Under the pieces are notes generated by a model. That model was not told where the DNA came from and did no database searches. It saw nothing but the letters and a program-made list of their open reading frames with translations. A stretch of DNA of 64,000 nt from an uncultured Collinsella sp. Its GTDB lineage: Bacteria; Actinomycetota; Coriobacteriia; Coriobacteriales; Coriobacteriaceae. Shown here one piece after another: positions 41,109-50,779 of this stretch (position 1 is the stretch's first letter; every line of letters begins with the position of its first letter). The DNA lies in the NCBI GenBank assembly GCA_900758845.1, contig CAAESW010000045.1:5994-69993 (forward strand). Reading direction: 5' to 3'. The translations under genes and the position numbers were made by a program.

Positions 41109-44106
41109 ATCGCTCGACGAGCACGCGGTTAAGCCTGCCCTCCACCAAGCGCTCGTATAGACGCCGCGTCTCGGGCTCGGGCACGCCATTGACCTGCTCC
41201 CTCAGGTGATGCATATGCCCACTGTACAGCTCGACGATATCGCGTCGTCGCCCCGCCGCACCGTAGACGCGCATAGCGCAACGCACCATGTCCTCGCGCG
41301 CCGTCTCTTGCCGCAGCCCCGACTCCACCAGCCATACCGCCGACTGCAGGTCGTTTTCTTCTAGGGCGGCATTCGCGCCCCGAATCATGCAGTCGATATA
41401 CTTCGATTCCATAATGCGCCGCATACGCAAAAAGTAGGTGGGATTACAGCCATTGGGAACATACAACGGGCCGGCGTAGAGCTGCTCGATCTTAAGGCAC
41501 AGCTCGATCAGATGGGGTCCGCGCGCACCCGTGCGATTTCCCAAAACTTCGCGGCTTATCTGATCAAACAACCGCACGTCGGTCTTGACGTAATCGCCGT
41601 TAAGCCCAATGCACTCGTTTTGGATCAACACACACGACTTGCCGTCCGGTGTCGGCCCCAAGGCCGAACGCAGGCGCGATATCGTCGAGTACAGATTGTT
41701 ACGAGCGCTATTGAACTCGGCATGGGGCCACAGCTCCATAGCCAGCGTCTCGCGGTCGACCAGTGAATCCATGCCCAGCGCAAGCCGCTCGGCAAGCGTC
41801 GCCGCTTTCTTGCGGCGCCACATCTTATCCGTGATGGGAAACCCGTCGCGCTCGGCGCGAAACGCCCCAAACATGCGAATCTCGATATGGCCAATCACAT
41901 CGACACCCTCGGCATCGTCGGCCTGGAACAGACGCTCGCCTTCGCCCTCAAAGTCGTCACGCAGCGAATACCGCGACAGCTCGCGCACCGGGAGCTTCTT
42001 TCGAATTCTAGCAGCCGGCTCGCCCAGACAATGCATCGCAAGACGCGCAAACAGCCGATACGACGGATCCAAAATCCCCGGGCGGTTCATGGACATCCAA
42101 GCTGCAAGGTCGCTATCGCGGCCCGCGGAGGCCAAATGCAGCGCCACCATCCAAGCCTCGGCACCACCGACCTGCGTCCGACTCAAATCGAGCAGCTCTG
42201 CCTCTTCGCGCACCGATACCATCGATGTATTGCGTAAGTATGCCGCGCGCTCTAGCAGCAGTGCGTTATCGCGTATGTATCCAATCGATTCCTCGGCAAG
42301 CCTGAGCACCTGCACCGCACGGAATTTGGCATTGACCGGACGCCCCTCAGCCAGCGACTGCCAGCCTTCCAATATCAAGCCAAACAACTGGACTTGATTG
42401 TCACGCACGCGCACGGCAAAACGGTCGAGCTCATTGAATGCCTGCTCGTCAGTCACCGGCATGCCGGAAAACAGACGCCGCGCCGATAATACCATGCGCA
42501 CCCAGATGGCGAGCGCTCGGATTCCACGCGCTTCGAGTGCCTCGAGCGTCAGGGCCATCTCGTCATCACGTTCGTCAGTCCCTGCATACGACCCATCAAA
42601 TAGCTCCGTCAACATGCGGTCCGCCCGCACAAACGTCCCCGCAATATCGAGCTCACAATCGTAGGCCTTATCTGTTTTGAGCCCCGCGAGGATCTCACCA
42701 CCCTTCGCCCGCTCGGTCAGTCCATGCTTTATCTCGACATGTGCGGACAGCATGTCGAGTGCGGCACAAGACGCCTCGCTATCCAACGCTGTATGGCTTG
42801 CCGGAAGCCCCAGACAACTATCTCCATAACAGGCGGCCGTAAACGCGTGCGCCACCTTCCACGACACGGGATCGAGCTCGCAAATCGCCTGCTCGCCCGC
42901 ATGCTCGATAATTGAGGCCATATACCGCGCGAGCTTTGTATTGGAGACGCTCACCGCCGCCAGATAGATGCCGAGCGCCTCGTCAGGCGTCGGCTCCGAT
43001 GCCTGGCCATCTGACTCGGTCTTTCCCAGCGCCGCGCGGCAAACATCCCCTCCATGCCCCGTCAGGGCCAGATCGACCCCATACTGCCCGGCAAGCTCCA
43101 ACACCGCACTGCGGTCCAAAAACGCGTCAGCAAGGTCCATCGCGGTATCGCAGCGCCCCGCTTTAATCAATATACGCGCCGCCCGCACAACGAGTTCGGG
43201 GCGAATTTCGGCGACCAGCTTGCGCAATCGCAGACGCGCGTTGCCCTCGGTACCCAAGCAGGTAAAGCTCCGGTCTGCCGGATCAACGCCAAAAATGGGA
43301 TAATCGCGGACAAGATAGGACTGGTCAATCGCCGAAAGTCTAACGCCGCAAGCCTCGAGCTCCGAAATATTGCCCTCACCCATTAAGACCATCAAGCATG
43401 CCACGCTAAACAGGGCGTTGTTCTCGAGCGACGCCAGATCAACAAGTGCCGCACCGTAGATATTGACGATCTCGTTTTCGAGCATCTGGGCAACGTCTCC
43501 CTGCCCGTATAGTCCCGACTGCATAGCCGAGACGAGCTCGGGCACGCCCTGCGTAAGCTGATAGAAGTCGAGCGATGTGCTAATCGAAAACGCCGATGCC
43601 CACGCCGAATACTCATAGGCATGTACCTTGAGCATCTGCGCGTTGACTTTAATCGAATCGCCCAGTCCATGAATCAGCTGACGATTCGAAGGACGGCAGC
43701 TCATAAAGACCCCAACCCCCATAGCACGCAGGCTTCGGATTCGGTCGATCAGCTCCTCGGTCTCGCCCTGGCTGAGGTTAGGCACGTTATCGATTGCAAT
43801 CAGGGAGTGCGGCTTGTCCTTAAGCTCTTCGGTAACGACCTCGAGCTGCATAAACACCTCGCGCCCAATGGCGCGGTCTGCCTCAATGATCCGCACGGGA
43901 CCTCGCGTCGGATCGTTTTTAACCTCTTGAGCATACTGCAGCAGCACCGAGGTTTTCCCAAAGCCATCAGGCGCGTAGAGGACTACGATGCCGGCCTTTC
44001 GGCCCTTGGCGATAAGTTCGTTCATCAAGCGATCGCGCCGCACCGTATAACTACTGCCCAGCGTCATAAGCTCGAGGTCGTCCGTATTACCCAAATCGTT
44101 AACCAT
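41107..44106 (-). CDS. Very large STAND-type regulator with SARP/BTAD output
   Basis: The 999-residue protein has an N-terminal STAND-like NTPase: Walker A APDGFGKTS (45-53, Lys51) and SLIAIDNVP (Walker B). A long helical sensor region with TPR-like spacing follows to about 730. Then comes a winged-helix SARP domain (IEIRMFGAFRAERDGFPITDKMWRRKKAATLAERLAL) and a C-terminal BTAD domain (about 850-985). AfsR/MalT-like proteins of this build bind an inducer and ATP, oligomerise and activate transcription. It is monocistronic, and no target operon is adjacent. GAGGAGC precedes the ATG. Confidence 0.82.
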   Translation of the reverse strand: MVNDLGNTDDLELMTLGSSYTVRRDRLMNELIAKGRKAGIVVLYAPDGFGKTSVLLQYAQEVKNDPTRGPVRIIEADRAIGREVFMQLEVVTEELKDKPHSLIAIDNVPNLSQGETEELIDRIRSLRAMGVGVFMSCRPSNRQLIHGLGDSIKVNAQMLKVHAYEYSAWASAFSISTSLDFYQLTQGVPELVSAMQSGLYGQGDVAQMLENEIVNIYGAALVDLASLENNALFSVACLMVLMGEGNISELEACGVRLSAIDQSYLVRDYPIFGVDPADRSFTCLGTEGNARLRLRKLVAEIRPELVVRAARILIKAGRCDTAMDLADAFLDRSAVLELAGQYGVDLALTGHGGDVCRAALGKTESDGQASEPTPDEALGIYLAAVSVSNTKLARYMASIIEHAGEQAICELDPVSWKVAHAFTAACYGDSCLGLPASHTALDSEASCAALDMLSAHVEIKHGLTERAKGGEILAGLKTDKAYDCELDIAGTFVRADRMLTELFDGSYAGTDERDDEMALTLEALEARGIRALAIWVRMVLSARRLFSGMPVTDEQAFNELDRFAVRVRDNQVQLFGLILEGWQSLAEGRPVNAKFRAVQVLRLAEESIGYIRDNALLLERAAYLRNTSMVSVREEAELLDLSRTQVGGAEAWMVALHLASAGRDSDLAAWMSMNRPGILDPSYRLFARLAMHCLGEPAARIRKKLPVRELSRYSLRDDFEGEGERLFQADDAEGVDVIGHIEIRMFGAFRAERDGFPITDKMWRRKKAATLAERLALGMDSLVDRETLAMELWPHAEFNSARNNLYSTISRLRSALGPTPDGKSCVLIQNECIGLNGDYVKTDVRLFDQISREVLGNRTGARGPHLIELCLKIEQLYAGPLYVPNGCNPTYFLRMRRIMESKYIDCMIRGANAALEENDLQSAVWLVESGLRQETAREDMVRCAMRVYGAAGRRRDIVELYSGHMHHLREQVNGVPEPETRRLYERLVEGRLNRVLVER

Positions 44107-44550
44107 GCCCGCTCCTCAACTCGACCACATGGACACCGTAACGCTAGACCATATGTATCGCTAGATGAATAGAGCGATACTACGGTTTAGGATGTTTGTT
44201 GGTACGCAAATGGCAAGTTTTTGTTCAGCGTGGTCCGATTGAAACTTATCCCCCAACCAATCAGTCTTTGCGCAGGTCAATGCGCTTGTCAGCTTGTCCC
44301 ATCCTTTGGCAGTGTACCTCAAATGAGCGCTGTTCAATTGTGTTGCGCAACTCACCTAACGCCAGCTACCGTCTACGACCTTTTCATAGCATTTATGCAT
44401 AGTATCTGTTATGGAATGAATCATGCTGCATCAGACGCACCCGTCCAGTTCGCGGCCAGATTTTCGTCAAGCACACGGCGCACGCTCAGCAAAAAGGCCC
44501 CCGCAAAGCGGAGGCCTTCGGCAAAGCTATGTCGAGGTGATAGGCTATCG
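44107..44550. other. 444-base gene-free region between the regulator and nagB
   Basis: No gene is visible. TATCGCT (44156-44162) and AGCGATA (44173-44179) form a small dyad 50 bases before the regulator start, perhaps its operator. The right end holds the nagB terminator. Confidence 0.45.
44491..44518 (-). terminator. Terminator after nagB
   Basis: On the minus strand AAGGCCTCCGC and GCGGGGGCCTT form the stem, with TTTTTG at the end. Confidence 0.88.
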
Positions 44551-45279
44551 CTACTTGCAGAGCGAAAGGGCGGCCTCGTCGGCAACGACAACGCAGTTGG
44601 TGTGCAGTTGCAGGATCGAGGCAGGGCACTCGGGGGTAACCGGACCATAGCACATGTCATGCACGGCCTGTGCCTTGGCCTCGCCGTTGGCGACGACCAG
44701 GATCATGCGGGCATACATGATGGTCTGGGTGCCCATGGTGTAGGCCTGACGGGGCACGTCGTCGATGCTGTCGAACAGGCGGCTGTTGGCCTGAATAGTG
44801 CTCTCGGTAAGGTCGACGCAGTGCGTACCCTTGGAGAAGTGGTCATCGGGCTCGTTGAAGCCAATGTGACCGTTGTTACCGATGCCGAGCAGCTGCAGAT
44901 CAGGGTAACCGGCAGCAGCGACGATCTTGTCGTACTCAGAGCAGGCAGCGGCAGCGTCGGGATTGGAGCCATCGGGCACATGCGTGTTGTTCAGGTCGAT
45001 GTTAATGTGATCGAAGAAGTTCTCACGCATAAAGTAGTGGTAGCTCTGGGGATCGTCGTGCGAAAGGCCACGATACTCGTCGAGGTTGTAGGTGCTGACC
45101 TCGGCAAAGTCGACGTCACCCTTCTCGTACCAAGCGGCGAGCTGCTTGTAGGCGCCAATCGGGGTGGAGCCGGTGGCAAGACCCAGCACGCAATCGGGCT
45201 TGAGGATAACCTGGGCCGAGATGATATTGGCGGCCTTGCGGCTCATATCCTCGTAGTCTTTAGCTTTAATGATCTTCAT
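44551..45279 (-). CDS. nagB: Glucosamine-6-phosphate deaminase
   Basis: The 242-residue enzyme converts glucosamine 6-phosphate to fructose 6-phosphate and ammonia. VLGLATGSTPIGAYKQL, YNLDEYRGLSHDDPQSYHYFM (catalytic Asp) and LGIGNNGHIGFNEPDD (catalytic His region) are conserved. The start is MKIIKAKDYEDMS (45279) after GAAAGGAC. It is the short form without the allosteric extension of E. coli NagB. It ends the glmM-crr-nagB run, linking amino-sugar breakdown, PTS signalling and cell-wall precursor synthesis. Confidence 0.94.
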   Translation of the reverse strand: MKIIKAKDYEDMSRKAANIISAQVILKPDCVLGLATGSTPIGAYKQLAAWYEKGDVDFAEVSTYNLDEYRGLSHDDPQSYHYFMRENFFDHINIDLNNTHVPDGSNPDAAAACSEYDKIVAAAGYPDLQLLGIGNNGHIGFNEPDDHFSKGTHCVDLTESTIQANSRLFDSIDDVPRQAYTMGTQTIMYARMILVVANGEAKAQAVHDMCYGPVTPECPASILQLHTNCVVVADEAALSLCK

Positions 45280-45551
45280 TACGCGTCCTTTCTCGTACAA
45301 GAGAGGCAAGGCTCCCCTTACAAGCACTTGCCCGCGGCCCGCGTCGGCCGCAACCAACGTGTGCGGCCACCAGGGCGAGGTCGCGTAATGTATATGTCTC
45401 GTGTCTACCCGCGTCGAGGCCCCTGCCCGTCCACGGTGACCCAAAGCTGTTTAGCTTCGGACAAATCCCATCTTGCCACTGAGGGCGTCCTCTTTCAAGG
45501 GCGCCCTCCGTAAACGTGTTTGAATTGTAGACTAATGGCCACGTGCACTTG
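45280..45551 (-). promoter_or_regulatory. 272-base leader between crr and nagB
   Basis: The gap is long for an operon. It holds a hairpin near the crr end, GGAGGGCGCC / GGACGCCCTC (about 45481-45511), that may end crr transcripts. A GGCCGCA / TGCGGCC stem lies at 45346-45368. No known riboswitch or the glmS ribozyme core was recognised. Confidence 0.4.
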
Positions 45552-46049
45552 CTAGCGCTCGCGAGCAACGATGAGCTGGTCCATCTCTTCGACATGCACG
45601 CCAACGGAGCCCTTGATGCTCGAGAACTCAACGGAGTTGCACACCAAGATGGGAACCGTCACATCGTAGCCCTCGGCAGCAATTGCCTCGCGATCGAACT
45701 CAATGAGCACATCGCCCTTATGGACGATGTCACCCACTTGCGCATGTACGGTAAAGTGCTTGCCCTCGAGCTGAACAGTGTCCAAACCAACGTGGATGAG
45801 CACGTCCAAGCCATCGACCGTGTTAAGCGCAACGGCGTGTCCCGTGGGAAAAATAGCCTCGACCTTGGCATCAGCCGGCGCGATCACGCGCGTTCCGGTG
45901 GGCTGAATCGCCACGCCCTGGCCCAAAAGGCCGGTGGCAAACGTCTGATCGTTTACCTCGGAGAGCGGAATGACGTCACCCGAGATGGGAGCATCCAACG
46001 TAAGGACTCGACCACGCATACCAAAAGACCTTAGGACTTTAGTGAACAT
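45552..46049 (-). CDS. crr: PTS glucose-type EIIA component
   Basis: The 165-residue single-domain EIIA has the PTGHAVAL histidine (His71) and the phosphorylated His86 in DVLIHVGLDTV, plus APADAKVEAIFPTG and HAQVGDIVHKGDVLIEFD. It receives phosphate from HPr and passes it to EIIB domains. Because the alpha-glucoside EIICB at 16-18 kb lacks EIIA, this protein is a plausible partner. GAGGGGGAGC precedes the ATG. Confidence 0.93.
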   Translation of the reverse strand: MFTKVLRSFGMRGRVLTLDAPISGDVIPLSEVNDQTFATGLLGQGVAIQPTGTRVIAPADAKVEAIFPTGHAVALNTVDGLDVLIHVGLDTVQLEGKHFTVHAQVGDIVHKGDVLIEFDREAIAAEGYDVTVPILVCNSVEFSSIKGSVGVHVEEMDQLIVARER

Positions 46050-46120
46050 GCTCCCCCTCGGACATACCGATCAACCAAAATAACCTTAACAGTTTACCAC
46101 TTGGCACCCGTTTTTGACCA

Positions 46121-47458
46121 TTAGGGAAGTTCGCGCTTGACAACCTCGACGATGTCGTCGACAACGCGCTGAGTCAGCTCGTGCGTCTCGGCCTCGGCCA
46201 TCACGCGGACCAGCGGCTCGGTACCACTCGGGCGCACCAGAATGCGGCCGCGGCCGTCAAGCTCCTTCTCGGCAGCAGCAACGGCGTCCCAGATGGGCTG
46301 GCAATCGTCCAGACCGGCCTTGTTGTCGGAATGCACGTTGACGAGCACCTGCGGGTACTTCTTCATGATGCCGGCAAGATCGGTGAGGGTACGACCGGTG
46401 CGCTTGAGCACGGCCAGCAGCTGCAGAGCCGTCACCAGGCCGTCACCGGTGGTGTTGTGCTCCAGGAAGATGATGTGGCCGGACTGCTCACCGCCGATGA
46501 CGGCGCCGTCCGCGAGCATGCGCTCCAGAACGTAGCGGTCGCCCACGGCGGTCTGAACCATCTCGAAGCCCTGCTCCTTCATAGCGATGGAGAAGCCCAG
46601 GTTGCACATGACGGTCGAGACGATCTCGGAGTTGGCGAGCTTGCCGCGAGCGGCGAGGTCAGAACCGCAGATAGCCAGGATGTAGTCACCATCGATCTCA
46701 TTGCCCTCGCTGTCCACGAACAGTACGCGGTCGGCGTCGCCGTCGTGGGCCAGGCCGATGTCAGCATGGGTGCGCAGCACGAGCTCGCGCAGAGGCTCGA
46801 GGTGCGTAGAGCCGCATTCAACGTTAATGTCAGTGCCGCAGTAATCGGTGTTGATAGCATGCACCGTGGCGCCCAGGCGCTGCAGCGCGGCGGGCGTGGT
46901 CTGGCAAGAAGCACCGTGACCGCAGTCGACGGCAACGACCAGGCCGTCGAGCCTCAGGCCATCAAGCGTATCGATGGCGTGATCGACGTATGCCTTGCGA
47001 GCGTCCTTCATCTTGATAATGTGGCCCACGCCGGCACCGGTCGGCAGCGTGTCGGCAGCCATGGCTTCCTCGGACATGACCCAGGCGCTGATCTCTTCCT
47101 CGACAGCATCGGGAAGCTTCATTCCTTTGCGGCTAAAGAACTTGATGCCGTTGAACTCCGGCGGATTGTGCGAAGCGGAGATGACGATGCCGCCGTCGAG
47201 CTCGTTTTGAACAGTGAGCAGCGCCACGGCAGGCGTGGGGATGACGCCGCAGCAGTGCGGACGGCCGCCCTCGGCCATGATGCCGGCGGTCAGAGCGCTC
47301 TCGAGCATGGTGCCCGAAAGACGCGTGTCGCGGCCGATGCAGATATCCGGACCAAGAAACTTGGTCGCCGCGCGACCCAGACGAAACGCGAGGTCGCACG
47401 AAAGATCGGCGTTGGCGACGCCACGGACGCCGTCGGTACCGAAGATGTTCTGGGGCAT
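46121..47458 (-). CDS. glmM: Phosphoglucosamine mutase
   Basis: The 445-residue enzyme interconverts glucosamine 6- and 1-phosphate for UDP-GlcNAc synthesis. MPQNIFGTDGVRG is the diagnostic start; ISASHNPPEFNG holds the phosphoserine (Ser96), DGDADRVLFVD binds Mg and GGEQSGHII and RPSGTEPLVRVMAE bind sugar and phosphate. It is 71 bases from crr and separated from rpsI by a terminator, as often seen downstream of rplM-rpsI in Gram-positives. Confidence 0.97.
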   Translation of the reverse strand: MPQNIFGTDGVRGVANADLSCDLAFRLGRAATKFLGPDICIGRDTRLSGTMLESALTAGIMAEGGRPHCCGVIPTPAVALLTVQNELDGGIVISASHNPPEFNGIKFFSRKGMKLPDAVEEEISAWVMSEEAMAADTLPTGAGVGHIIKMKDARKAYVDHAIDTLDGLRLDGLVVAVDCGHGASCQTTPAALQRLGATVHAINTDYCGTDINVECGSTHLEPLRELVLRTHADIGLAHDGDADRVLFVDSEGNEIDGDYILAICGSDLAARGKLANSEIVSTVMCNLGFSIAMKEQGFEMVQTAVGDRYVLERMLADGAVIGGEQSGHIIFLEHNTTGDGLVTALQLLAVLKRTGRTLTDLAGIMKKYPQVLVNVHSDNKAGLDDCQPIWDAVAAAEKELDGRGRILVRPSGTEPLVRVMAEAETHELTQRVVDDIVEVVKRELP

Positions 47459-47506
47459 AGGATCGCTCCTTCCCTAGCAGGCGATATGCAACCGCCCACC
47501 CTAGTC

Positions 47507-47551
47507 GAAAAAGAAAAGCGGGACCCGCCGAGGAATCGGCAGGCCCCGCTT
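47507..47551 (-). terminator. Terminator after rpsI
   Basis: On the minus strand AAGCGGGGCCTGCCGA and TCGGCGGGTCCCGCTT form a long stem (47517-47551) followed by TTCTTTTTC. Confidence 0.9.
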
Positions 47552-47581
47552 GTACATTGTATCTCGAAAGGAGATAAAACC

Positions 47582-47977
<396 letters not shown>

Positions 47978-47979
47978 CT

Positions 47980-48423
47980 TTAAGCCTCCAGCTCAATCTT
48001 CGTGGGGTTCTGGGCAGCATGCGGATGCTCGGTGCCAGCGTAGACCTTAAGCTTGGTCATCTGGGCACGGCCGAGGGTGGTCTTGGGCAGCATACCGCGA
48101 ACGGCGCGCTCGATGACCTTCTCCGGGTGCTTCTCCATAGCCTGGCGGAAGCTCTCAGCCTTGAGGCCGCCGTTGTAGCCGCTGTGGCGATAATAGGTCT
48201 TCGTGTCGGCCTTGTTACCGGTAAGCTGGACCTTATCGGCGTTGATGACGACAACGAAGTCGCCGCAGTCGCTGTTGGGCGTGAACTGGGGCTTGTTCTT
48301 ACCGCGCAGGATCATTGCGATCTGGGTGGCAAGACGGCCCAGGACAGCACCATCGGCGTCGACGAGAACCCAGTTGCGCTGGACCTCGCCCTGCTTGGCG
48401 TAGTGAGTCGATTTCGAAATCAC
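47980..48423 (-). CDS. rplM: 50S ribosomal protein L13
   Basis: The 147-residue protein has WVLVDADGAVLGRLATQIAMILRGKNKP, YYRHSGYNGGLKAESF and AVRGMLPKTTLGR, all typical of L13. It starts with GTG 48423 after GGAGGAG. It is the first gene of the rplM-rpsI operon. The 5' leader is under 200 bases and no autoregulatory structure was identified. Confidence 0.97.
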   Translation of the reverse strand: MISKSTHYAKQGEVQRNWVLVDADGAVLGRLATQIAMILRGKNKPQFTPNSDCGDFVVVINADKVQLTGNKADTKTYYRHSGYNGGLKAESFRQAMEKHPEKVIERAVRGMLPKTTLGRAQMTKLKVYAGTEHPHAAQNPTKIELEA

Positions 48424-48616
48424 TTAGACTCCTCCATGTACAGTACGTGTTGTTACAGAGATTCACGGGGCTCTGCAAGTAACCTGTCCATATTACCCCA
48501 CTCGCCGTACGAGTCAACAGGTATTTTGGCTCCGACCAGAGTTTCTGCACATGTCATCCACGAGCCGTGATTTTCCAGCTCTTTAGCTGTTGTCATTTTT
48601 TGAGGGTTCGCCGTCG

Positions 48617-49495
48617 CTAGCGTTCAACGAACTCTTGGATTTCCGCGAGCAGGCGCTTTGCCTCCTGGCGGCCTTGGATATACAGGTCCAAAAGCTTTGC
48701 CGAATCGTGCTCGACATGACCGACCTCGACCGGCTTTTGCGGAGCGACGACCAACGCACGGCCCTCGCGCTCATACTTCCACAGGTGCATGCGTTGTATG
48801 TTGTAGCGGTCGTGGCGCGTCTCGATTCCCTCAAGCAGATAGGGGTAGTCGGCATAGCGGGCGCGCGCGGCAGGCATAAACTCGTAGGGCTTTTTCTCGT
48901 ACGAGCGGTCCTGCGTGACGATGACGACTGCACGGTCGAAGCCCGCCTCCTCGAGCACATGCTCGATGGGGACCGAATCGGCCACGCCGCCGTCGACATA
49001 TTTGTGCCCGTCAATCTCGACCGGCGGCGTCACCAGCGGCAACGAGGTCGAGGCGCGCACGGCGTCGAGGTCGAGCACGGCGCTTTTGACCGGCAGGTAC
49101 GTGGCGGTTCCAAAGAGCATGTCCGTCGCGACGGCGTACATCTCGATGGGGCTCGCGTCGAACGTCTCGTTGTCAAAGGGATCCAGGCGGTCCTGGACAT
49201 CGTTGAAAATAAAGTCGTAACCCACAATAGAGCCCGTGGACGCAAACGATGCGGCGCCCATAAAGCGGCTGTCGTTGCAGAAAGCCAGGTTGATGCGGTT
49301 GGCACGGCCGATCTGGTGCGACTTGTAGTTCACGCCGTTGAGAGCGCCGGCCGATACACCGTAGACAGCCGGAATCTCAACGCCAGCCTCCATGAGAACG
49401 TCGAGCACGCCCGCGGTAAACTGCCCGCGAAAACTACCGCCCTCCAAAACGAGCGCGACCTTGCCAGCGTTCTTTGCCTTATCTTCTGCAGTCAT
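48617..49495 (-). CDS. Patatin-like phospholipase (RssA family)
   Basis: The 292-residue protein has the oxyanion loop EGGSFRGQF, nucleophile Ser48 in YGVSAGALNG and catalytic Asp168 in YVDGGVADS, the patatin dyad. There is no signal peptide, so it is cytoplasmic. The VALVLEGGSFRGQFTAGVLDVLMEAG pattern fits small bacterial patatins of the YjjU type, whose substrate is uncertain. AGGAGG precedes the ATG. It stands alone between rplM and the structured region before ssrA. Confidence 0.88.
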   Translation of the reverse strand: MTAEDKAKNAGKVALVLEGGSFRGQFTAGVLDVLMEAGVEIPAVYGVSAGALNGVNYKSHQIGRANRINLAFCNDSRFMGAASFASTGSIVGYDFIFNDVQDRLDPFDNETFDASPIEMYAVATDMLFGTATYLPVKSAVLDLDAVRASTSLPLVTPPVEIDGHKYVDGGVADSVPIEHVLEEAGFDRAVVIVTQDRSYEKKPYEFMPAARARYADYPYLLEGIETRHDRYNIQRMHLWKYEREGRALVVAPQKPVEVGHVEHDSAKLLDLYIQGRQEAKRLLAEIQEFVER

Positions 49496-49552
49496 ATTGA
49501 CCTCCTGCGATTGCGTTTTGGCTTTCTTCTACCCAGTTTTGGGATGGAGGGC

Positions 49553-49860
49553 GCACAGGTTTTTTGAGGCGGCAGGTGAAGCGGAAAGTGTGTCCCAGTT
49601 TGAGGCGGGATTCTGGGATGCGCTTTCCGCTTGGACCGCCGCTGGGAAAGCGCGTCCCATCCTGAGCGCGTATTCCGGGATGAACTATCCGCTAGCCATT
49701 CATTTGGAAATTGCATCCCATTCCGAATGAGGATTCCGGGATGCGGTTTCCGCTTGATGTGTCATCCGGAAACTACGTCCCAGTCTGAGCGCGGATTCCG
49801 GGACGCGCTTTCCGCCTGGGCTGCCATCGGGAAAGCGTGTCCCGGTCTGCGTTGCCAAGG
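49553..49860. repeat. 62-bp tandem hairpin repeat array (about five units)
   Basis: Units begin GGGATG or GGGACG at 49615, 49677, 49738 and 49800, with a degenerate unit from about 49553, giving periods of 62, 61 and 62 bases. Each holds an inverted pair such as GGGATGCGCTTTCC / GGAAAGCGCGTCCC, then a tail ending GATTCC or similar. As 62 is not a multiple of 3 the array is not coding. It lies in a 681-base gene-free region between the patatin gene and ssrA. Confidence 0.85.
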
Positions 49861-50123
49861 CGTTTTCTTTACGCCCGCGCCCTGCACAGAGTTCGATTCT
49901 CCGCGGTGCGGGAGGGGATCCGTTAATGCAGCGCATGGCCGGCTGAGATTCGATAAACATCGTATCCGTTTTGAGTCGGAAGTTTGCGCGGAGAATCCGC
50001 GTATTTGCGAAGCAAATACGCACCGGCTTCGGCCGCCTGTCGGCGTCCTCGCCCGCGGGCTAAAAACGCTCACGCGTTTTCTTTACGCCCGCGCCCTGCA
50101 TAGAGTTCGATTCTCCGCGGTAT
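49858..50123 (-). repeat. Two tmRNA-linked repeats with an inverted T-arm copy
   Basis: GAGTTCGATTCTCCGCG occurs on the plus strand at 49889-49905 and 50103-50119. The tmRNA T-arm has it on the minus strand at 50186-50202. Each copy is flanked on one side by GCGTTTTCTTTACGCCC and GCGCCCTGCA. The copy nearer ssrA also has the AAACGC-x-CACGCGTTTT hairpin. The two copies are 214 bases apart and match at about 45 of 48 positions. The same layout is found after tRNA-Glu. Confidence 0.8.
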
Positions 50124-50137
50124 CTATAAGTAATAAA

Positions 50138-50170
50138 AAAGCAGGTAGGTACGTTTACCTACCTGCTTGC
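50138..50170 (-). terminator. Terminator after ssrA
   Basis: On the minus strand AAGCAGGTAGGTAAACG and CGTACCTACCTGCTT form a long stem followed by TTTTTATT. Confidence 0.9.
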
Positions 50171-50176
50171 AACTAT

Positions 50177-50540
50177 TGGTGGAGGCGCGGAGAATCGAAC
50201 TCCGGTCCACGAAAGCCCCCTGATTGGCATCTCCAAGCTCAGTCGCTGGTTTAGTCTCGGACGCTTTGCGCGCAGCGACACGCTCGCGGTGTCCTAACCG
50301 GTTCGGTCTTAGCCCGCGCCATACCGATTACGTGCGCAGGAGCATTCCCCTAAAATGACGTCGCGCCGGTGTCGGGGAAATCACCGGGTTGACGCGCCGC
50401 TATAAACTAAGCAGCGAGAGCCATAGGCTCAAAAGAAGAGTTGTTGTCAATTCAATTTGACGGTACCCCTGTTTAACGAGGCGAGGAGACCTCGGCTTGC
50501 TTCCTCTCTCAGAGCTATCGTGTCGAAACCAGTCGCCCCC
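50177..50540 (-). ncRNA. ssrA: Transfer-messenger RNA (tmRNA)
   Basis: The 5' end GGGGGCGACTGGTTTCGACA and the 3' end GGAGTTCGATTCTCC-GCGCCTCCACCA form the alanyl-tRNA-like domain, with CCA encoded at 50177. The tag frame on the minus strand reads DNNSSFEPMALAA then TAG, ending in the ALAA degron. Multiple pseudoknot stems follow the tag (GGTGATTTCCCCGACACC and others). It is 364 bases long, normal for a one-piece tmRNA, and rescues stalled ribosomes with SmpB. Confidence 0.96.
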
Positions 50541-50779
50541 GAATGTCAGGAAAGTCTGGATGGTGTCGGGTCTGCAAACACCCGATAACCGTCGACTTTT
50601 CAAAGAACATGCGGGGCGAGCCCCGCTTGTGGAGTGTTATCTTACCACGTTCTGAAAGCGGACAGCTGTTCTATGCACGAGCTGTGAAGACCCCAATGTG
50701 CGCCGCACTTCGCACTTTTGTTACCGATCGCGTCACGTATATTTTCGCCAAGCAAAATTGACCCGTCGAAAGGACCGTT

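Noticed and set aside
45280..45551. A glmS ribozyme or SRP RNA in the crr-nagB gap
   Set aside because: Conserved cores of neither RNA are seen; only ordinary hairpins.
49553..49860. A CRISPR array
   Set aside because: Units are contiguous 62-bp repeats with no unique spacers, and no cas genes are nearby.
49631..50254. A 207-residue plus-strand protein over the hairpin repeats and tmRNA end
   Set aside because: The 62-bp period is not a multiple of three and the frame runs into tmRNA; the peptide is an artefact of repeats.
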